A program made the translations under genes and the position numbers. Positions 33,437 through 42,496 of a DNA stretch of 64,000 nt are shown here, piece after piece. Positions within the stretch are counted from its first letter, which is position 1; every line of letters starts with the position of its first letter. The stretch comes from Lachnospiraceae bacterium (GTDB taxonomy: Bacteria > Bacillota > Clostridia > Lachnospirales > Lachnospiraceae): contig SVEF01000005.1 in the NCBI GenBank assembly GCA_015057585.1, forward strand, positions 1 to 64,000, written 5' to 3'. Below the pieces are notes generated by a model. The model saw only the letters and a program-made list of their open reading frames with translations. It ran no database searches and was not told where the DNA came from.

Positions 33437-34306
33437 ATGTATCATAGTTTAAAGGATTTATTACAACAGAGTTTGGATAAGGAAGTACTTATTTCGGAAA
33501 TCGTTTTAGATAATGAGATGGAGCAGTTTGGCTACAGCAAAGAGAAAATATATGAAAAACTGGAAGAGCGCTACGCGGTTATGAAACGTGCAGCAAGTAA
33601 GGCGTTGCATGAAAGTCTGCCGACAGCAGGAAATCTGATTACCGGGATTGCAATGCAACAAAATGCATACACGGAAGCGGGTGTGACACTTTGCGGTGAT
33701 TTTATGAACACGGCAATGGCAATGGCACTCTCCGGCAGCGAAGTCAATGCTTCGATGGGACGTATCTGTGCGGCACCGACTGCCGGAGCATGCGGTATCG
33801 TACCGGCTGTATTGTTCTCCATTGAGAAGGCAAAAAAACTCCCGAAGGAGGCAATGTTAAATGCTCTCCTTACCACGTCCGGCATCGGGACCGTGATTAT
33901 GAAAAACGCCACTGTGGCAGGTGCAGAAGGCGGGTGCCAGGCAGAGTGCGGTGTGGCAGCAGCAATGGCGGCAGCGGCGGGGGTGGAACTTTGCGGTGGT
34001 ACACCGGAGCAGTCGATTTGGGCAGCGTGTCTGGCGTTAGTTAATTGTATGGGACTTGTGTGTGATCCGATTGCAGGACTGGTGCAGGTGCCTTGTGCAC
34101 AGCGAAATGCATCCCAGACGGTGAACGCACTGACTTGTATTGACCTTGCGATGGCGGGAATGAAGCTCCCTGTGACGCCGGATGAAGTGGTGGAATCCAT
34201 GTATAAGGTCGGAAGAATGTTGCCGCCACAGCTTCGTGAGACGGCACAGGGCGGTATTGCGGCTACACAGAGTGCGCAGGAGATTACAAAGAAGATTTTT
34301 TCTTAA
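33437..34306 (+). CDS. sdaAA: L-serine dehydratase, alpha subunit (Fe-S dependent)
   Basis: The catalytic, 4Fe-4S-binding subunit of 289 residues. Conserved cysteines for the cluster are in AAPTAGACGIVPAV, GGCQAECGVAAAMAAAA and GLVCDPIAGLVQVPCAQRN, the last being a family signature. The enzyme is oxygen-sensitive, as expected in an anaerobe. It is followed by a bidirectional terminator shared with the convergent small membrane protein gene. Confidence 0.95.
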   Translation: MYHSLKDLLQQSLDKEVLISEIVLDNEMEQFGYSKEKIYEKLEERYAVMKRAASKALHESLPTAGNLITGIAMQQNAYTEAGVTLCGDFMNTAMAMALSGSEVNASMGRICAAPTAGACGIVPAVLFSIEKAKKLPKEAMLNALLTTSGIGTVIMKNATVAGAEGGCQAECGVAAAMAAAAGVELCGGTPEQSIWAACLALVNCMGLVCDPIAGLVQVPCAQRNASQTVNALTCIDLAMAGMKLPVTPDEVVESMYKVGRMLPPQLRETAQGGIAATQSAQEITKKIFS

Positions 34307-34324
34307 TATGAGTAGGGGCAATGA

Positions 34325-34356
34325 AAAAGGGTCTGCCGGATGTGGCAGACCCTTTT
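34325..34356. terminator. Bidirectional terminator between sdaAA and the small acidic protein gene
   Basis: AAAAGGGTCTGCC (34325-34337) pairs perfectly with GGCAGACCCTTTT (34344-34356). It is symmetric in A/T flanks and serves both convergent genes. Confidence 0.9.
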
Positions 34357-34364
34357 GTGATTGT

Positions 34365-34643
34365 TTATTCTTCTGTAGTTTCCTCGGTAACTTCTTCAGC
34401 GGTACCTTCAACCACCGGTTCTTCGGTTTCCGGTTCCGGCTCTGTTTCAGGAGCATCTTCTGTGATGTTAATGGAAACATATTCGCGGTTTTCTTCGCCT
34501 GCTTCGGTATCTTCTTCAAAGCAGTCATCAAATTCATCGTCTTCTTCATCTTTTGCAATGACGTTCTTGTATACGCAGTAAGCACCGAAAGCAACAGCTG
34601 CTACGGAAGCGGCTCCGCATAAGAACTTAAAAAACTTCTTCAT
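34365..34643 (-). CDS. Small acidic single-pass membrane protein, unknown function
   Basis: A 92-residue protein with N-terminal MKKFFKFLCGAASVAAVAFG, which is a single membrane segment or signal-like region, then a very acidic tail of about 60 residues rich in Glu, Asp, Thr and Pro and probably disordered. I do not recognise a family. ATG 34643 follows AGGAGGG by 8 bases; a longer frame from 34664 lacks this spacing. Its length, strong RBS and terminator suggest a real gene. The tail could bind cations or partner proteins, but this is a guess. Confidence 0.65.
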   Translation of the reverse strand: MKKFFKFLCGAASVAAVAFGAYCVYKNVIAKDEEDDEFDDCFEEDTEAGEENREYVSINITEDAPETEPEPETEEPVVEGTAEEVTEETTEE

Positions 34644-34798
34644 ATTCCTGTCCCTCCTATACATGAGATGTCAATGGTCAAGGCTCAAACAAGCCATACA
34701 AAATAAATCTTAACATAGTATAGCATAAAGTGAAAAAAATAACAACCACATTTCCAAAGTCCCTCCGGCAAGAAAACGGCCGGATAAAAATGGGAGAA

Positions 34799-34843
34799 GG
34801 AGTCATCTTAGAAATCTTTCGAGTTCTAAAATAACTCCTCCAG
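34799..34843 (-). terminator. Hairpin downstream of iolG
   Basis: On the minus strand an interrupted stem (GGAGT and TTAGAA arms pairing with TTCTAA and ACTCC) lies about 35 bases after the iolG stop codon, with a T-rich stretch farther on. It may be the iolG terminator. The other 100 or so bases of this gap show nothing further. Confidence 0.45.
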
Positions 34844-34875
34844 GAGAATAACAAATATAGGATAATTAGCAAATA

Positions 34876-35895
34876 TTAAAACTCAGCAAGGATTTCAGCT
34901 AATTTAACCGGACGACCTTCGTCTAAGGATTTTTTAGCTGCCTTTGCAATGAGTACCGGCTGTAATCCGTCGTTGATGTCAACCGGTACAGCGGTGTCGT
35001 TTAAGCAAGCCTGAACGAACAGGGAAACTTCCTTTGAGAAGGATGCCATGTAACGCTCTAAGAAGAAGTACAATGGCTTTTCGCCTGTCACGCCTGCGTT
35101 TGTGCTGATAACTGCAGTGGAACCTGCATCGTTTGTTACAGCAACCTGACCCTTGGAACCGAAAACTTCTGCTCTCTGGTCATATCCGTAATCTGCCTTA
35201 CGGGAGTTATCGATAACGGCAAGCGCGCCGTTGGTCAATTTCATAGTAATAATAGCAGTATCGATATCGCCTTCGTTTGCAATCGCAGGATTTACAAGGC
35301 AGGTACCGTTTGCATAAATCTCCTCAACATCTGCACCGGAGAGGTAACGAACCATATCAAAATCATGAATGGTCATGTCAAGGAACATACCGCCGGAAAC
35401 TCTGACATATTCCAGTGGCGGAGCATCCGGGTCACGGGAGGTAATCTTTACGATATGTACATCACCGATCTTTCCGTCAGCAACTGCTGCACGGACTGCT
35501 TCAAAGTTGTGGTCAAATCTACGGTTGAAACCAACCTGGTATTTTACATTGGAACCCTTTAAGGTTTCCATAACTTCCTTAATCTTTGCAAGATCCTGGG
35601 AAATCGGTTTTTCACAGAAAACATGCTTGCCTGCCTTAATCGCCTCGATGGAGATGTCAGCGTGAGTATCTGTGGATGAACAGATAAGCACTGCATCGAT
35701 GGCAGGGTTGTTTAAAATATCATGATAATCTTTCGAGATTGCAGGGATGCCGAGGTTTTCCGCCCAGGCTCTGGTCTCTTCGTTCATGAAAGGATCTGCG
35801 ATAGCTGCAACAACAGCATCCTTTACATGATAGGTAATGCTTTCGCTGTGCACTTTGCCGATACGGCCGGCACCAATAATACCAATCTGTAACAT
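34876..35895 (-). CDS. iolG: Inositol 2-dehydrogenase
   Basis: NAD-dependent oxidation of myo-inositol to scyllo-inosose, the entry step of inositol catabolism. A Gfo/Idh/MocA-family protein of 339 residues with the Rossmann motif GIIGAGRIGKVHSE, the EKPISQDL motif with the catalytic Lys, and the active-site DMTIHDFDMVRYL with Asp and His. The gene is divergent from iolR and the iolJCBDE genes. Its promoter carries an operator-like inverted repeat at the expected transcription start. Confidence 0.93.
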   Translation of the reverse strand: MLQIGIIGAGRIGKVHSESITYHVKDAVVAAIADPFMNEETRAWAENLGIPAISKDYHDILNNPAIDAVLICSSTDTHADISIEAIKAGKHVFCEKPISQDLAKIKEVMETLKGSNVKYQVGFNRRFDHNFEAVRAAVADGKIGDVHIVKITSRDPDAPPLEYVRVSGGMFLDMTIHDFDMVRYLSGADVEEIYANGTCLVNPAIANEGDIDTAIITMKLTNGALAVIDNSRKADYGYDQRAEVFGSKGQVAVTNDAGSTAVISTNAGVTGEKPLYFFLERYMASFSKEVSLFVQACLNDTAVPVDINDGLQPVLIAKAAKKSLDEGRPVKLAEILAEF

Positions 35896-35923
35896 AAAAA
35901 TATCCTTCTTTCTTACGGAGATA

Positions 35924-35938
35924 TTAACTTTTTGTTAA
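35924..35938. promoter_or_regulatory. Putative IolR operator at the iolG promoter
   Basis: TTAAC-TTTTT-GTTAA (35924-35938) is an inverted repeat just downstream of the iolG -10 box, around the likely transcription start. A 13-base segment (ACAAAAAGTTAAT on the minus strand, 35935-35923) recurs exactly upstream of iolJ at 36940-36952. Confidence 0.6.
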
Positions 35939-35948
35939 GTTTGAGTAT

Positions 35949-35976
35949 ATTATAACACAAAATAATAGCAAGTCAA
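35949..35976 (-). promoter_or_regulatory. Promoter of iolG
   Basis: On the minus strand TTGACT (35976-35971), a 16-base spacer and a perfect TATAAT (35954-35949). Confidence 0.75.
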
Positions 35977-36009
35977 TCAAAAAAAGTTGAAAAAGTTGTT
36001 GAAAAAGCA

Positions 36010-36037
36010 TTGAATTTGCTAATTTTTATGGTAGAAT
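36010..36037 (+). promoter_or_regulatory. Promoter of iolR
   Basis: TTGAAT (36010-36015), a 16-base spacer and TAGAAT (36032-36037) lie 64 bases upstream of the regulator start. Confidence 0.6.
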
Positions 36038-36101
36038 GGTGATATTGAGGGGTTAAAATGAACAAAAATATTAAATATCATATAAAGCGAGGGAATTTAC
36101 T

Positions 36102-36878
36102 ATGGGCATGAAATCATTCCGGCTCCGCAGAATGGAGCAGTATGTGCTGGAAAAGGAAACCGTATCCATGGAAGAACTCTGCAGGGAGTTCGGCATTTCG
36201 ATGAACACGGCAAGACTGGATGTGGCACAGTTAGTAAACAAAGGCTCTATTAAAAAAGTGTATGGCGGAGTAACAAGCAATCGTCAGAACAGCCTTGTGC
36301 CGTTTGAAGAAAGAAAGATGAAAAACAATGACAGAAAGCGTTCCATCTGTCGTGCGGCAGCGAAACTGGTAGAGGATGGAGACATTATTTATATCGACTC
36401 CGGAACAACGGCCATGTATCTGGTGGATTTCCTGGAGAACCGCAAAAACATTACGATTTTGACACATAACCTGAACGCAATTATGAGAGCCCTGCCGTAT
36501 CCGGATCTGCAGATTATCTGCCTCCCGGGGACACTGGAAAGAAAGACAAATTCTTTTGTTTCGGCGGAAACCGGTCGCGTGCTGGAGCGTTATAATATCC
36601 AGAAGGCATTCCTTGCAGCTGCGGGAGTCACGGCAAACGGCGATGTGACAAACTCTTCCCCACTTGAGTTTGAGGTAAAGCGCGCGGCACTTGAAAACTC
36701 GGTACATGTATATTTGCTGGTGGACTCCAGTAAATATGGAAGAAGTTCGCTTCTGACTTATGCGAATATTACCGATATGGAAAAAGTAATTGTGGACGAA
36801 GAAGCGGATAAGGCATTTGTCGAGCTCTGTGCGCAAAATAATGTAGAATTGCAGGTAGTTAAGGTAGAAATGGAATAA
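36102..36878 (+). CDS. iolR: DeoR/GlpR-family regulator, probable inositol repressor
   Basis: A 258-residue transcription factor. The N-terminal DeoR helix-turn-helix reads FRLRRMEQYVLEKETVSMEELCREFGISMNTARLDVAQL and is followed by KGSIKKVYGGV. The C-terminal DeoRC sugar-phosphate sensor has IIYIDSGTTAMYLVDFL and SSKYGRSSLL. Its place between iolG and iolJCBDE makes it the likely IolR repressor, induced by a phosphorylated inositol intermediate (2-deoxy-5-keto-gluconate 6-phosphate in Bacillus). Candidate operators lie in front of both iol units. GCGAGGGA precedes the ATG. The role is inferred from context. Confidence 0.85.
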   Translation: MGMKSFRLRRMEQYVLEKETVSMEELCREFGISMNTARLDVAQLVNKGSIKKVYGGVTSNRQNSLVPFEERKMKNNDRKRSICRAAAKLVEDGDIIYIDSGTTAMYLVDFLENRKNITILTHNLNAIMRALPYPDLQIICLPGTLERKTNSFVSAETGRVLERYNIQKAFLAAAGVTANGDVTNSSPLEFEVKRAALENSVHVYLLVDSSKYGRSSLLTYANITDMEKVIVDEEADKAFVELCAQNNVELQVVKVEME

Positions 36879-36897
36879 ATAAAGGTTCCTCTTTTAA

Positions 36898-36926
36898 TTG
36901 ACTTTTTGTGCGAAAAGTGGTAACTT
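36898..36926 (+). promoter_or_regulatory. Promoter candidate for iolJCBDE
   Basis: TTGACT (36898-36903), a 17-base spacer and TAACTT (36921-36926). The -10 is weak and overlaps the first operator-like half-site. Confidence 0.45.
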
Positions 36927-36952
36927 TTATGTTAAGTTCACAAAAAGTTAAT
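36920..36952. promoter_or_regulatory. Double IolR operator-like site upstream of iolJ
   Basis: Two adjacent inverted repeats resemble the iolG site: GTAAC-N6-GTTAA (36920-36935) and TTCAC-AAAAA-GTTAA (36937-36951). They cover the promoter and likely transcription start of the iolJCBDE genes. Confidence 0.6.
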
Positions 36953-36978
36953 AACAATTAGAAGAGGAGGCGAGAGTT

Positions 36979-37824
36979 TTGGCGTTAGTACCAATGAAAG
37001 ACTTATTGCTGGATGCAGAACGCGGTGACTATGGCGTGGGGGCATTCAGTGTGGCAAATATGGAAATGATTCTTGGGGCGGTAAGAGCAGCGGAGGAACT
37101 GAGGTCGCCGCTTATTTTACAGGTGGCACAGATAAGACTGCCGTATTCCCCTCTTCCAATCATTGCACCGATGATGCTTGCGGCAGCAAAGAATGCAAGT
37201 GTACCGGTGGCCGTGCATTTAGACCACGGAAAGACTCTGGATTGTATTGCAGAAGCTTTGGAACTTGGTTTTACGTCTGTGATGATTGATGCGTCGGATC
37301 GGCCGATAGAGGAAAATGTCCGTCTGACAAAGCAGGTGCGCGAAATGGCAGACCGCTATGGCGCGACGGTGGAGGCAGAGGTCGGACAGATTGGCGTGTC
37401 GGAGGATGGAAAGAAGGAAGGAGAACGGATTTACTCGGATCCGTTTGAGGTGAAACGGCTCAAGGAAGAAACCGGCGTGGATGCGATTGCACTTTCCATA
37501 GGAAATGCACACGGCCTCTATAAAGAGGAGCCCCGACTGAATTTTGAAGTGTTAAAGAAATCCAGAGAACTGACCGGAATGCCGCTTGTGCTTCACGGGG
37601 GGACCGGCATCAGCGATGCGGATTTTAAAAAGTGTATTCAGGGTGGTATCCGAAAGGTCAATGTGGCAACCGGAACTTTCATGGCAGTGGAACAGGCGGC
37701 AAGAGAATATGCGGCAGAGGATAGGCGTGATTATTTCCGGATGAGCGCACATATGGCAGAACTGGCGTATGAAAATGTAAAGAAACATATCCGGATTTTC
37801 GGTTCGGAAGGAAAGGCGGAATAA
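36979..37824 (+). CDS. iolJ: Class II aldolase of inositol catabolism (DKGP aldolase)
   Basis: A zinc-dependent fructose-bisphosphate-aldolase-family enzyme of 281 residues. In this context it splits 2-deoxy-5-keto-D-gluconate 6-phosphate into dihydroxyacetone phosphate and malonate semialdehyde. VPVAVHLDHGKTLDCIAEAL carries the metal-binding His, HGLYKEEPRL and LVLHGGTGISDADFKKCIQGGIRKVNVAT the other metal and phosphate ligands. The start is TTG 36979, 8 bases after AGAGGAGG; no ATG fits as well. It ends one base before iolC. Confidence 0.88.
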   Translation: MALVPMKDLLLDAERGDYGVGAFSVANMEMILGAVRAAEELRSPLILQVAQIRLPYSPLPIIAPMMLAAAKNASVPVAVHLDHGKTLDCIAEALELGFTSVMIDASDRPIEENVRLTKQVREMADRYGATVEAEVGQIGVSEDGKKEGERIYSDPFEVKRLKEETGVDAIALSIGNAHGLYKEEPRLNFEVLKKSRELTGMPLVLHGGTGISDADFKKCIQGGIRKVNVATGTFMAVEQAAREYAAEDRRDYFRMSAHMAELAYENVKKHIRIFGSEGKAE

Positions 37825-37825
37825 G

Positions 37826-38842
37826 ATGGGATATTTGACATTGGATGAAACAAGAGAATTTGATATTGTCCTTTTGGGACGTGCGGCAATAGATTTGAAT
37901 CCGGTGGATTATTACAAGCCGCTTTATGACAGCACGACATTTAAGAAATATCTCGGAGGCTCCCCGGCCAATATTGCAGTGGGTATGGCAAGGCTCGGTA
38001 AAAAGGTCGGCTTTATCGGAAAGGTATCGGATGACCAGTTCGGAACCTTTATCGAGAACCGTTTCCAACAGGAAGGCATTGACATTACACACGTGACAAG
38101 AGCAAAGAACGGCGAAAAGCTGGGACTTACCTTTACGGAGATTAAGAGTGAGACGGAAAGCAGTATTTTAATGTACCGTGAAGGCGTTGCGGATTTGCAG
38201 TTATCCGTGGAGGACATTTCCGAAGATTACATAAAGAACAGTAAGGCACTGTTGATTTCCGGTACGGCACTGGCACAGAGCCCATCCAGAGAGGCTGCCT
38301 TAAAGGCACTTGCATTTGCAAAAAGAAACGATACCAAGGTGATTTTTGATATTGATTACCGTCCATATAACTGGAAGAATACAGATGAGATTTCCATCTA
38401 TTATTCTATGGTAGCAAAGGAAGCGGATGTCATCCTTGGATCCAGGGAAGAAGTAGATTTGACGGAGCGTCTGATTGAAGAGGGAAGAAATGACTTACAA
38501 TCGGCGGCTTACTGGCATGCGCAGGGAGTTAAGATTATTGTCATCAAGCACGGAAAGGAAGGTTCTACGGCTTACACGGACGATGGCAACAGTTACACCA
38601 TCAAGTCCTTCCCTGTCAAACTGTTAAAGAGTTTTGGCGGTGGAGACGGTTATGCTTCCGCGTTCCTGTACGGCTTGTTTGAAGGCTGGGAAATTATCGA
38701 TGCGCTGGAATTCGGTTCGGCATCTGCGGCAATGCTGGTAGCAAGTCATGCATGCTCTGAGGATATGCCGGATGCAGAAAGCGTAAAGAAATTCATTAAG
38801 GAAGAAAAAGAATTATACGGGGAAATGATTGCAAGAGCATAA
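37826..38842 (+). CDS. iolC: 5-dehydro-2-deoxygluconokinase
   Basis: PfkB/ribokinase-family kinase of 338 residues that phosphorylates 2-deoxy-5-keto-gluconate with ATP. FDIVLLGRAAIDLNPVDYYKPL is a typical IolC start, and YLGGSPANIAVGMARLGKKVGFIGKVSDDQFG is PfkB signature 1. The second signature is in SFGGGDGYASAFLYGLFEGW, where the catalytic base is the Asp after GGG. TTGACG-like overlap is absent; the start is one base past the iolJ stop, so translation is coupled. Confidence 0.93.
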   Translation: MGYLTLDETREFDIVLLGRAAIDLNPVDYYKPLYDSTTFKKYLGGSPANIAVGMARLGKKVGFIGKVSDDQFGTFIENRFQQEGIDITHVTRAKNGEKLGLTFTEIKSETESSILMYREGVADLQLSVEDISEDYIKNSKALLISGTALAQSPSREAALKALAFAKRNDTKVIFDIDYRPYNWKNTDEISIYYSMVAKEADVILGSREEVDLTERLIEEGRNDLQSAAYWHAQGVKIIVIKHGKEGSTAYTDDGNSYTIKSFPVKLLKSFGGGDGYASAFLYGLFEGWEIIDALEFGSASAAMLVASHACSEDMPDAESVKKFIKEEKELYGEMIARA

Positions 38843-38857
38843 AGGAGAGAAACCGTT

Positions 38858-39625
38858 ATGATGTTTGATTATTTGGAATTTGATGAACATGGCGTAAAGG
38901 TAGTGTCCAAAATCGGCGGTGTGAATGCCGATATGATGATGGATATTTTAGTATACCGTTTAAAGAAGGGTGAATCCGTAACGGTTATGGAGGCAGGTAA
39001 GGAGGCGGCACTGTTGCTGTTTGAAGGAAAGGTAACCTATTCTTTCGAGGACAGAAGAGAAACGGCAAAGAGAGCAAATGTATTTGATGATGCACCGTAC
39101 TGCTTACATATTTGCAAAGGAAAGAAGGCAACGGTGGTTGCAGACGAGGACAGTGAAGTGCTCCTGCAGATGACAGAGAATGACAGGGAGTTCGCAACCG
39201 TCTTCTACACACCAAACGAATGTAAGATTGAAGTAATGGGTGATAAGCAGTGGGAAGGTACCGCAAAGAGAGAGGTTCTTACCATTTTTGATTACCAGAA
39301 TGCACCATACTCCAATATGGTATGCGGTGAGGTTATTACAAAGGCGGGACGCTGGTCCAGCTACATTCCGCATTCCCATCCGCAGCCGGAGGTATATTAT
39401 TACAAGTTTGAAAAGCCGCAGGGCTTTGGCGGCTGCTTTATCGGAGACAATGTATTTAAGGTAACGGATGGCAGTGCGGCCAACATTCCGGGTGGTCTTA
39501 CCCATCCGCAGACGGCAGCACCGGGCTATAACATGTATTACTGCTGGATGATTCGTCATTTGGACGGAAATCCTTGGACAACGAGAGACAATGATCCGGC
39601 ACATACCTGGCTGTTAGAACAGTAG
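38858..39625 (+). CDS. iolB: 5-deoxy-glucuronate isomerase
   Basis: A bicupin isomerase of 255 residues that converts 5-deoxy-glucuronate to 2-deoxy-5-keto-gluconate. Metal ligands are in WSSYIPHSHPQPEVYYYKFEKPQGF and the family signature NIPGGLTHPQTAAPGYNMYYCWMIRH is clear. The gene begins ATGATG; AAAGGAGAGAAACC is upstream. It lies 15 bases after iolC and 14 before iolD. Confidence 0.93.
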   Translation: MMFDYLEFDEHGVKVVSKIGGVNADMMMDILVYRLKKGESVTVMEAGKEAALLLFEGKVTYSFEDRRETAKRANVFDDAPYCLHICKGKKATVVADEDSEVLLQMTENDREFATVFYTPNECKIEVMGDKQWEGTAKREVLTIFDYQNAPYSNMVCGEVITKAGRWSSYIPHSHPQPEVYYYKFEKPQGFGGCFIGDNVFKVTDGSAANIPGGLTHPQTAAPGYNMYYCWMIRHLDGNPWTTRDNDPAHTWLLEQ

Positions 39626-39639
39626 AAAGGAATTAGGAC

Positions 39640-41568
39640 ATGGAAAAAATCAGAATGACCGTCGGACAGGCGATTGTAAAGTTTTTGGATAACCAGTATG
39701 TTTCCCTGGATGGAAAGGAAGAAAAGTTTGTAGATGGTATCTTTACTATTTTCGGACACGGTATTGTGCTCGGTATCGGTCAGGCGCTCGAAGAAAATCC
39801 GGGCGGCTTAAAGGTATACCAGGGCAGAAATGAGCAGGGCATGGCGCATGCGGCTGCCGGCTTTGCAAAGCAGAACAACAGAAGAAGAATCATTGCCTGC
39901 GCGTCCTCTATCGGACCGGGCGCGGCCAATATGGTAACTGCAGTAGCAGACGCTACGGTAAATAATGTACCTCTCCTCGTATTTACCGGTGATGCGTATG
40001 CAACCAGACAGCCGGACCCTGTTCTTCAGCAGATTGAACAGTTCCATGACATGTCCATCACCACCAGTGATGCGTTCCGTCCGGTATCCCGTTATTGGGA
40101 CAGAGTATACCGTCCGGAGCAGCTGATGAGTGCGATGTTAAATGCCATGCGTGTTTTGACTGACCCGTCCACCGCAGGCGGTGTATGCATTTCCTTACCA
40201 CAGGATGTACAGGGTGAGCATTTTGATTTTCCTGTGGATTTCTTTAAGAAGAGAGTGCATCGTATTTTACGTGCGGTTCCGGATATGGAGGAAGTGACCG
40301 CGGCAGCAGAAATGATAAAGAATAAGAAGAAACCGGTAGTCATCTTAGGCGGCGGTGTGCGTTATTCCGAAGCAGGGGAAACGGTAGTAAATTTCTGCGA
40401 ACAGTTTAATATTCCGTATTGTGAGACACAGTCCGGAAAGAGCGTGACGGCAACTTCCCATCCGCTGAACATGGGAGGCCTCGGTGTTACCGGAAACCTT
40501 TCTGCAAACATGATTTGTACCAAGGCAGATGCGGTCATCGGTGTCGGCACAAGACTCAGTGACTTTACGACAGGTTCTAAGGCACTGTTTGAAAATCCGG
40601 AGGTAGAGTTTGCAATGATTAACACCTCCAGATTCCATGCGCTGAAGCTGGATGCACATTCGGTAGTCGGTGATGCAAAGGTGGCGGTAGAAGCACTGGC
40701 AGCAGAACTGGATGCCATGGATTATAAGAGCGGTTATACAACAGAAATTAAGGAAGCAAAGGATGCATGGGAAAAGGAAATGCAGTACTTAACTTCCACA
40801 GAATATAATGAAACTTACAAGCCTCTCATTTCCGCGATGGAACCGGGCGTACTCGAAGAGTTTGTAAAGACCACCGGCGGTGTGATTACACAGACCGCGG
40901 CACTCGGACTCATCCGTGAAAAGATTGAGAAAAATGCAATTGCGGTCGGAGCATCCGGCAGTCTTCCGGGAGATTTACAGCGTATGTGGACGACAGAAGA
41001 AAAGGATTCCTACCATATGGAATACGGCTTCTCCTGCATGGGATACGAAATCTGTGCGGCACTTGGTGCAAAACTTGCAAAGCCTGACCAGCCGGTTTAT
41101 GCAATGGTGGGTGACGGTGCCTTCATGATGATGCATTCGGAAATGGCGACCTCCCTGCAGGAAGGAAAGAAGATTACCGTGCTGCTGTTTGATAACTGCG
41201 GCTTTGGCTGTATCAATAACCTGCAGATGTCAAACGGTATCGGAAGTCTGGCAACCATGTTCCGTTACCGTGACGAGTCCGGAAAACAGACCGGTGATTT
41301 AATCCATACCGATTTTGCAATGATTGCAAGAGGCTATGGTATGAAGGGCTACACGGCGACTACCATGAAGGAATTGGAAGAAGCACTGGAAGCGGCAAAA
41401 CAGGATACCGTATCCAACCTGATTGATATCAAAGTGCTTCCGAAGACGATGACCGACGGTTATCTTTCCTGGTGGAACGTAGGGCTTGGCGACAGCAAGA
41501 CGAATGAAAAGATTCATGCAAGTTATGAAAACCGGATGAGCCATCTGGAGAAAGCAAGACTGTACTAA
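39640..41568 (+). CDS. iolD: 3D-(3,5/4)-trihydroxycyclohexane-1,2-dione hydrolase
   Basis: A thiamine-diphosphate enzyme of 642 residues that opens the ring of the diketone to 5-deoxy-glucuronate. The catalytic Glu-type region is in [19 protein letters not shown]. The cofactor-binding motif is [30 protein letters not shown], with GDG and the terminal N. The length is normal for IolD. AGAAAGGAATTAGG precedes the ATG. Confidence 0.94.
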   Translation: MEKIRMTVGQAIVKFLDNQYVSLDGKEEKFVDGIFTIFGHGIVLGIGQALEENPGGLKVYQGRNEQGMAHAAAGFAKQNNRRRIIACASSIGPGAANMVTAVADATVNNVPLLVFTGDAYATRQPDPVLQQIEQFHDMSITTSDAFRPVSRYWDRVYRPEQLMSAMLNAMRVLTDPSTAGGVCISLPQDVQGEHFDFPVDFFKKRVHRILRAVPDMEEVTAAAEMIKNKKKPVVILGGGVRYSEAGETVVNFCEQFNIPYCETQSGKSVTATSHPLNMGGLGVTGNLSANMICTKADAVIGVGTRLSDFTTGSKALFENPEVEFAMINTSRFHALKLDAHSVVGDAKVAVEALAAELDAMDYKSGYTTEIKEAKDAWEKEMQYLTSTEYNETYKPLISAMEPGVLEEFVKTTGGVITQTAALGLIREKIEKNAIAVGASGSLPGDLQRMWTTEEKDSYHMEYGFSCMGYEICAALGAKLAKPDQPVYAMVGDGAFMMMHSEMATSLQEGKKITVLLFDNCGFGCINNLQMSNGIGSLATMFRYRDESGKQTGDLIHTDFAMIARGYGMKGYTATTMKELEEALEAAKQDTVSNLIDIKVLPKTMTDGYLSWWNVGLGDSKTNEKIHASYENRMSHLEKARLY

Positions 41569-41598
41569 TAAAATTATACATAAAAGGAGAACAACAGC

Positions 41599-42495
41599 AT
41601 GTTTAACAAGGACAAAGTAAAATTAGGAATTGCACCAATCGGCTGGACAAATGACGATATGCCGGCACTTGGCGGAGAAAATACATTTGAGCAGTGCATC
41701 AGCGAGATGGCACTGGCAGGCTTCACAGGCAGTGAAGTTGGTAACAAGTATCCAAAGGATACCAAAGTTTTGAAGGAAGCATTGGACCTTCGCGGCATGA
41801 GAATTGCCAGCAAGTGGTTTTCTTCTTTCCTTGCAACAAAGCCTTATGAAGAGACAGAAGCAGAGTTCTTAAAAGAATTAGATTATTTAAGTGCTATGGG
41901 CGCAGACAGAATCAATGTTTCCGAGCAGAGCCATTCCGTACAGGGAAATGAAGACCTTTCCATTTATGACTGTAAGGTACATTTTACCGATGAAGAGTGG
42001 GATAAGATGTGTGATGGTTTAAACCGCCTCGGTAAGATTGCAAAGGACAGAGGCTTTAAGCTTTGTTTCCATCATCACATGGGTACCGGTGTTCAGACCA
42101 TAGAAGAGACAGAACGCCTGATGGATAATACTGATCCGGAATTGGTATTCCTTTGCTACGATACCGGTCACTTCACTTTCTCTGAAGAAGACCCGATGCA
42201 TATCTTAAAGAAGTACCCGGAGAGAATCGGTCATGTACATTTAAAGGATGTGCGCCCTGAGGTTAGAAAGCAGGCAGCAGAAGGCAAGTGGTCCTTCTTA
42301 AAGGCAGTGCGTGAAGGCGTATTTACCGTACCTGGTGACGGTTGTGTGGATTTTGATTCCGTTTTTGCAGCATTGGATGAAATGAATTACGAAGGCTGGC
42401 TTCTTGTGGAAGCAGAGCAGGATCCGGCAAAGGCAAATCCGTTCAAATACGCAAAGATGGCAAGAGCCTATATTGCAGAAAAGACAGGTTTATAA
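41599..42495 (+). CDS. iolE: myo-Inosose-2 dehydratase
   Basis: A xylose-isomerase-like TIM barrel of 298 residues that dehydrates scyllo-inosose to the trihydroxycyclohexanedione. [30 protein letters not shown] is the IolE N-terminal signature. Metal ligands are in [25 protein letters not shown] and [19 protein letters not shown] precedes the ATG. The locus therefore has the steps from inositol to DHAP plus malonate semialdehyde, but no iolA, iolI or inositol transporter is seen here. The chemoreceptor starts one base after the stop codon. Confidence 0.94.
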   Translation: MFNKDKVKLGIAPIGWTNDDMPALGGENTFEQCISEMALAGFTGSEVGNKYPKDTKVLKEALDLRGMRIASKWFSSFLATKPYEETEAEFLKELDYLSAMGADRINVSEQSHSVQGNEDLSIYDCKVHFTDEEWDKMCDGLNRLGKIAKDRGFKLCFHHHMGTGVQTIEETERLMDNTDPELVFLCYDTGHFTFSEEDPMHILKKYPERIGHVHLKDVRPEVRKQAAEGKWSFLKAVREGVFTVPGDGCVDFDSVFAALDEMNYEGWLLVEAEQDPAKANPFKYAKMARAYIAEKTGL

Positions 42496-42496
42496 T

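Noticed and set aside
33571..34200. 209-residue minus-strand frame inside sdaAA
   Set aside because: Antisense shadow of a conserved enzyme gene.
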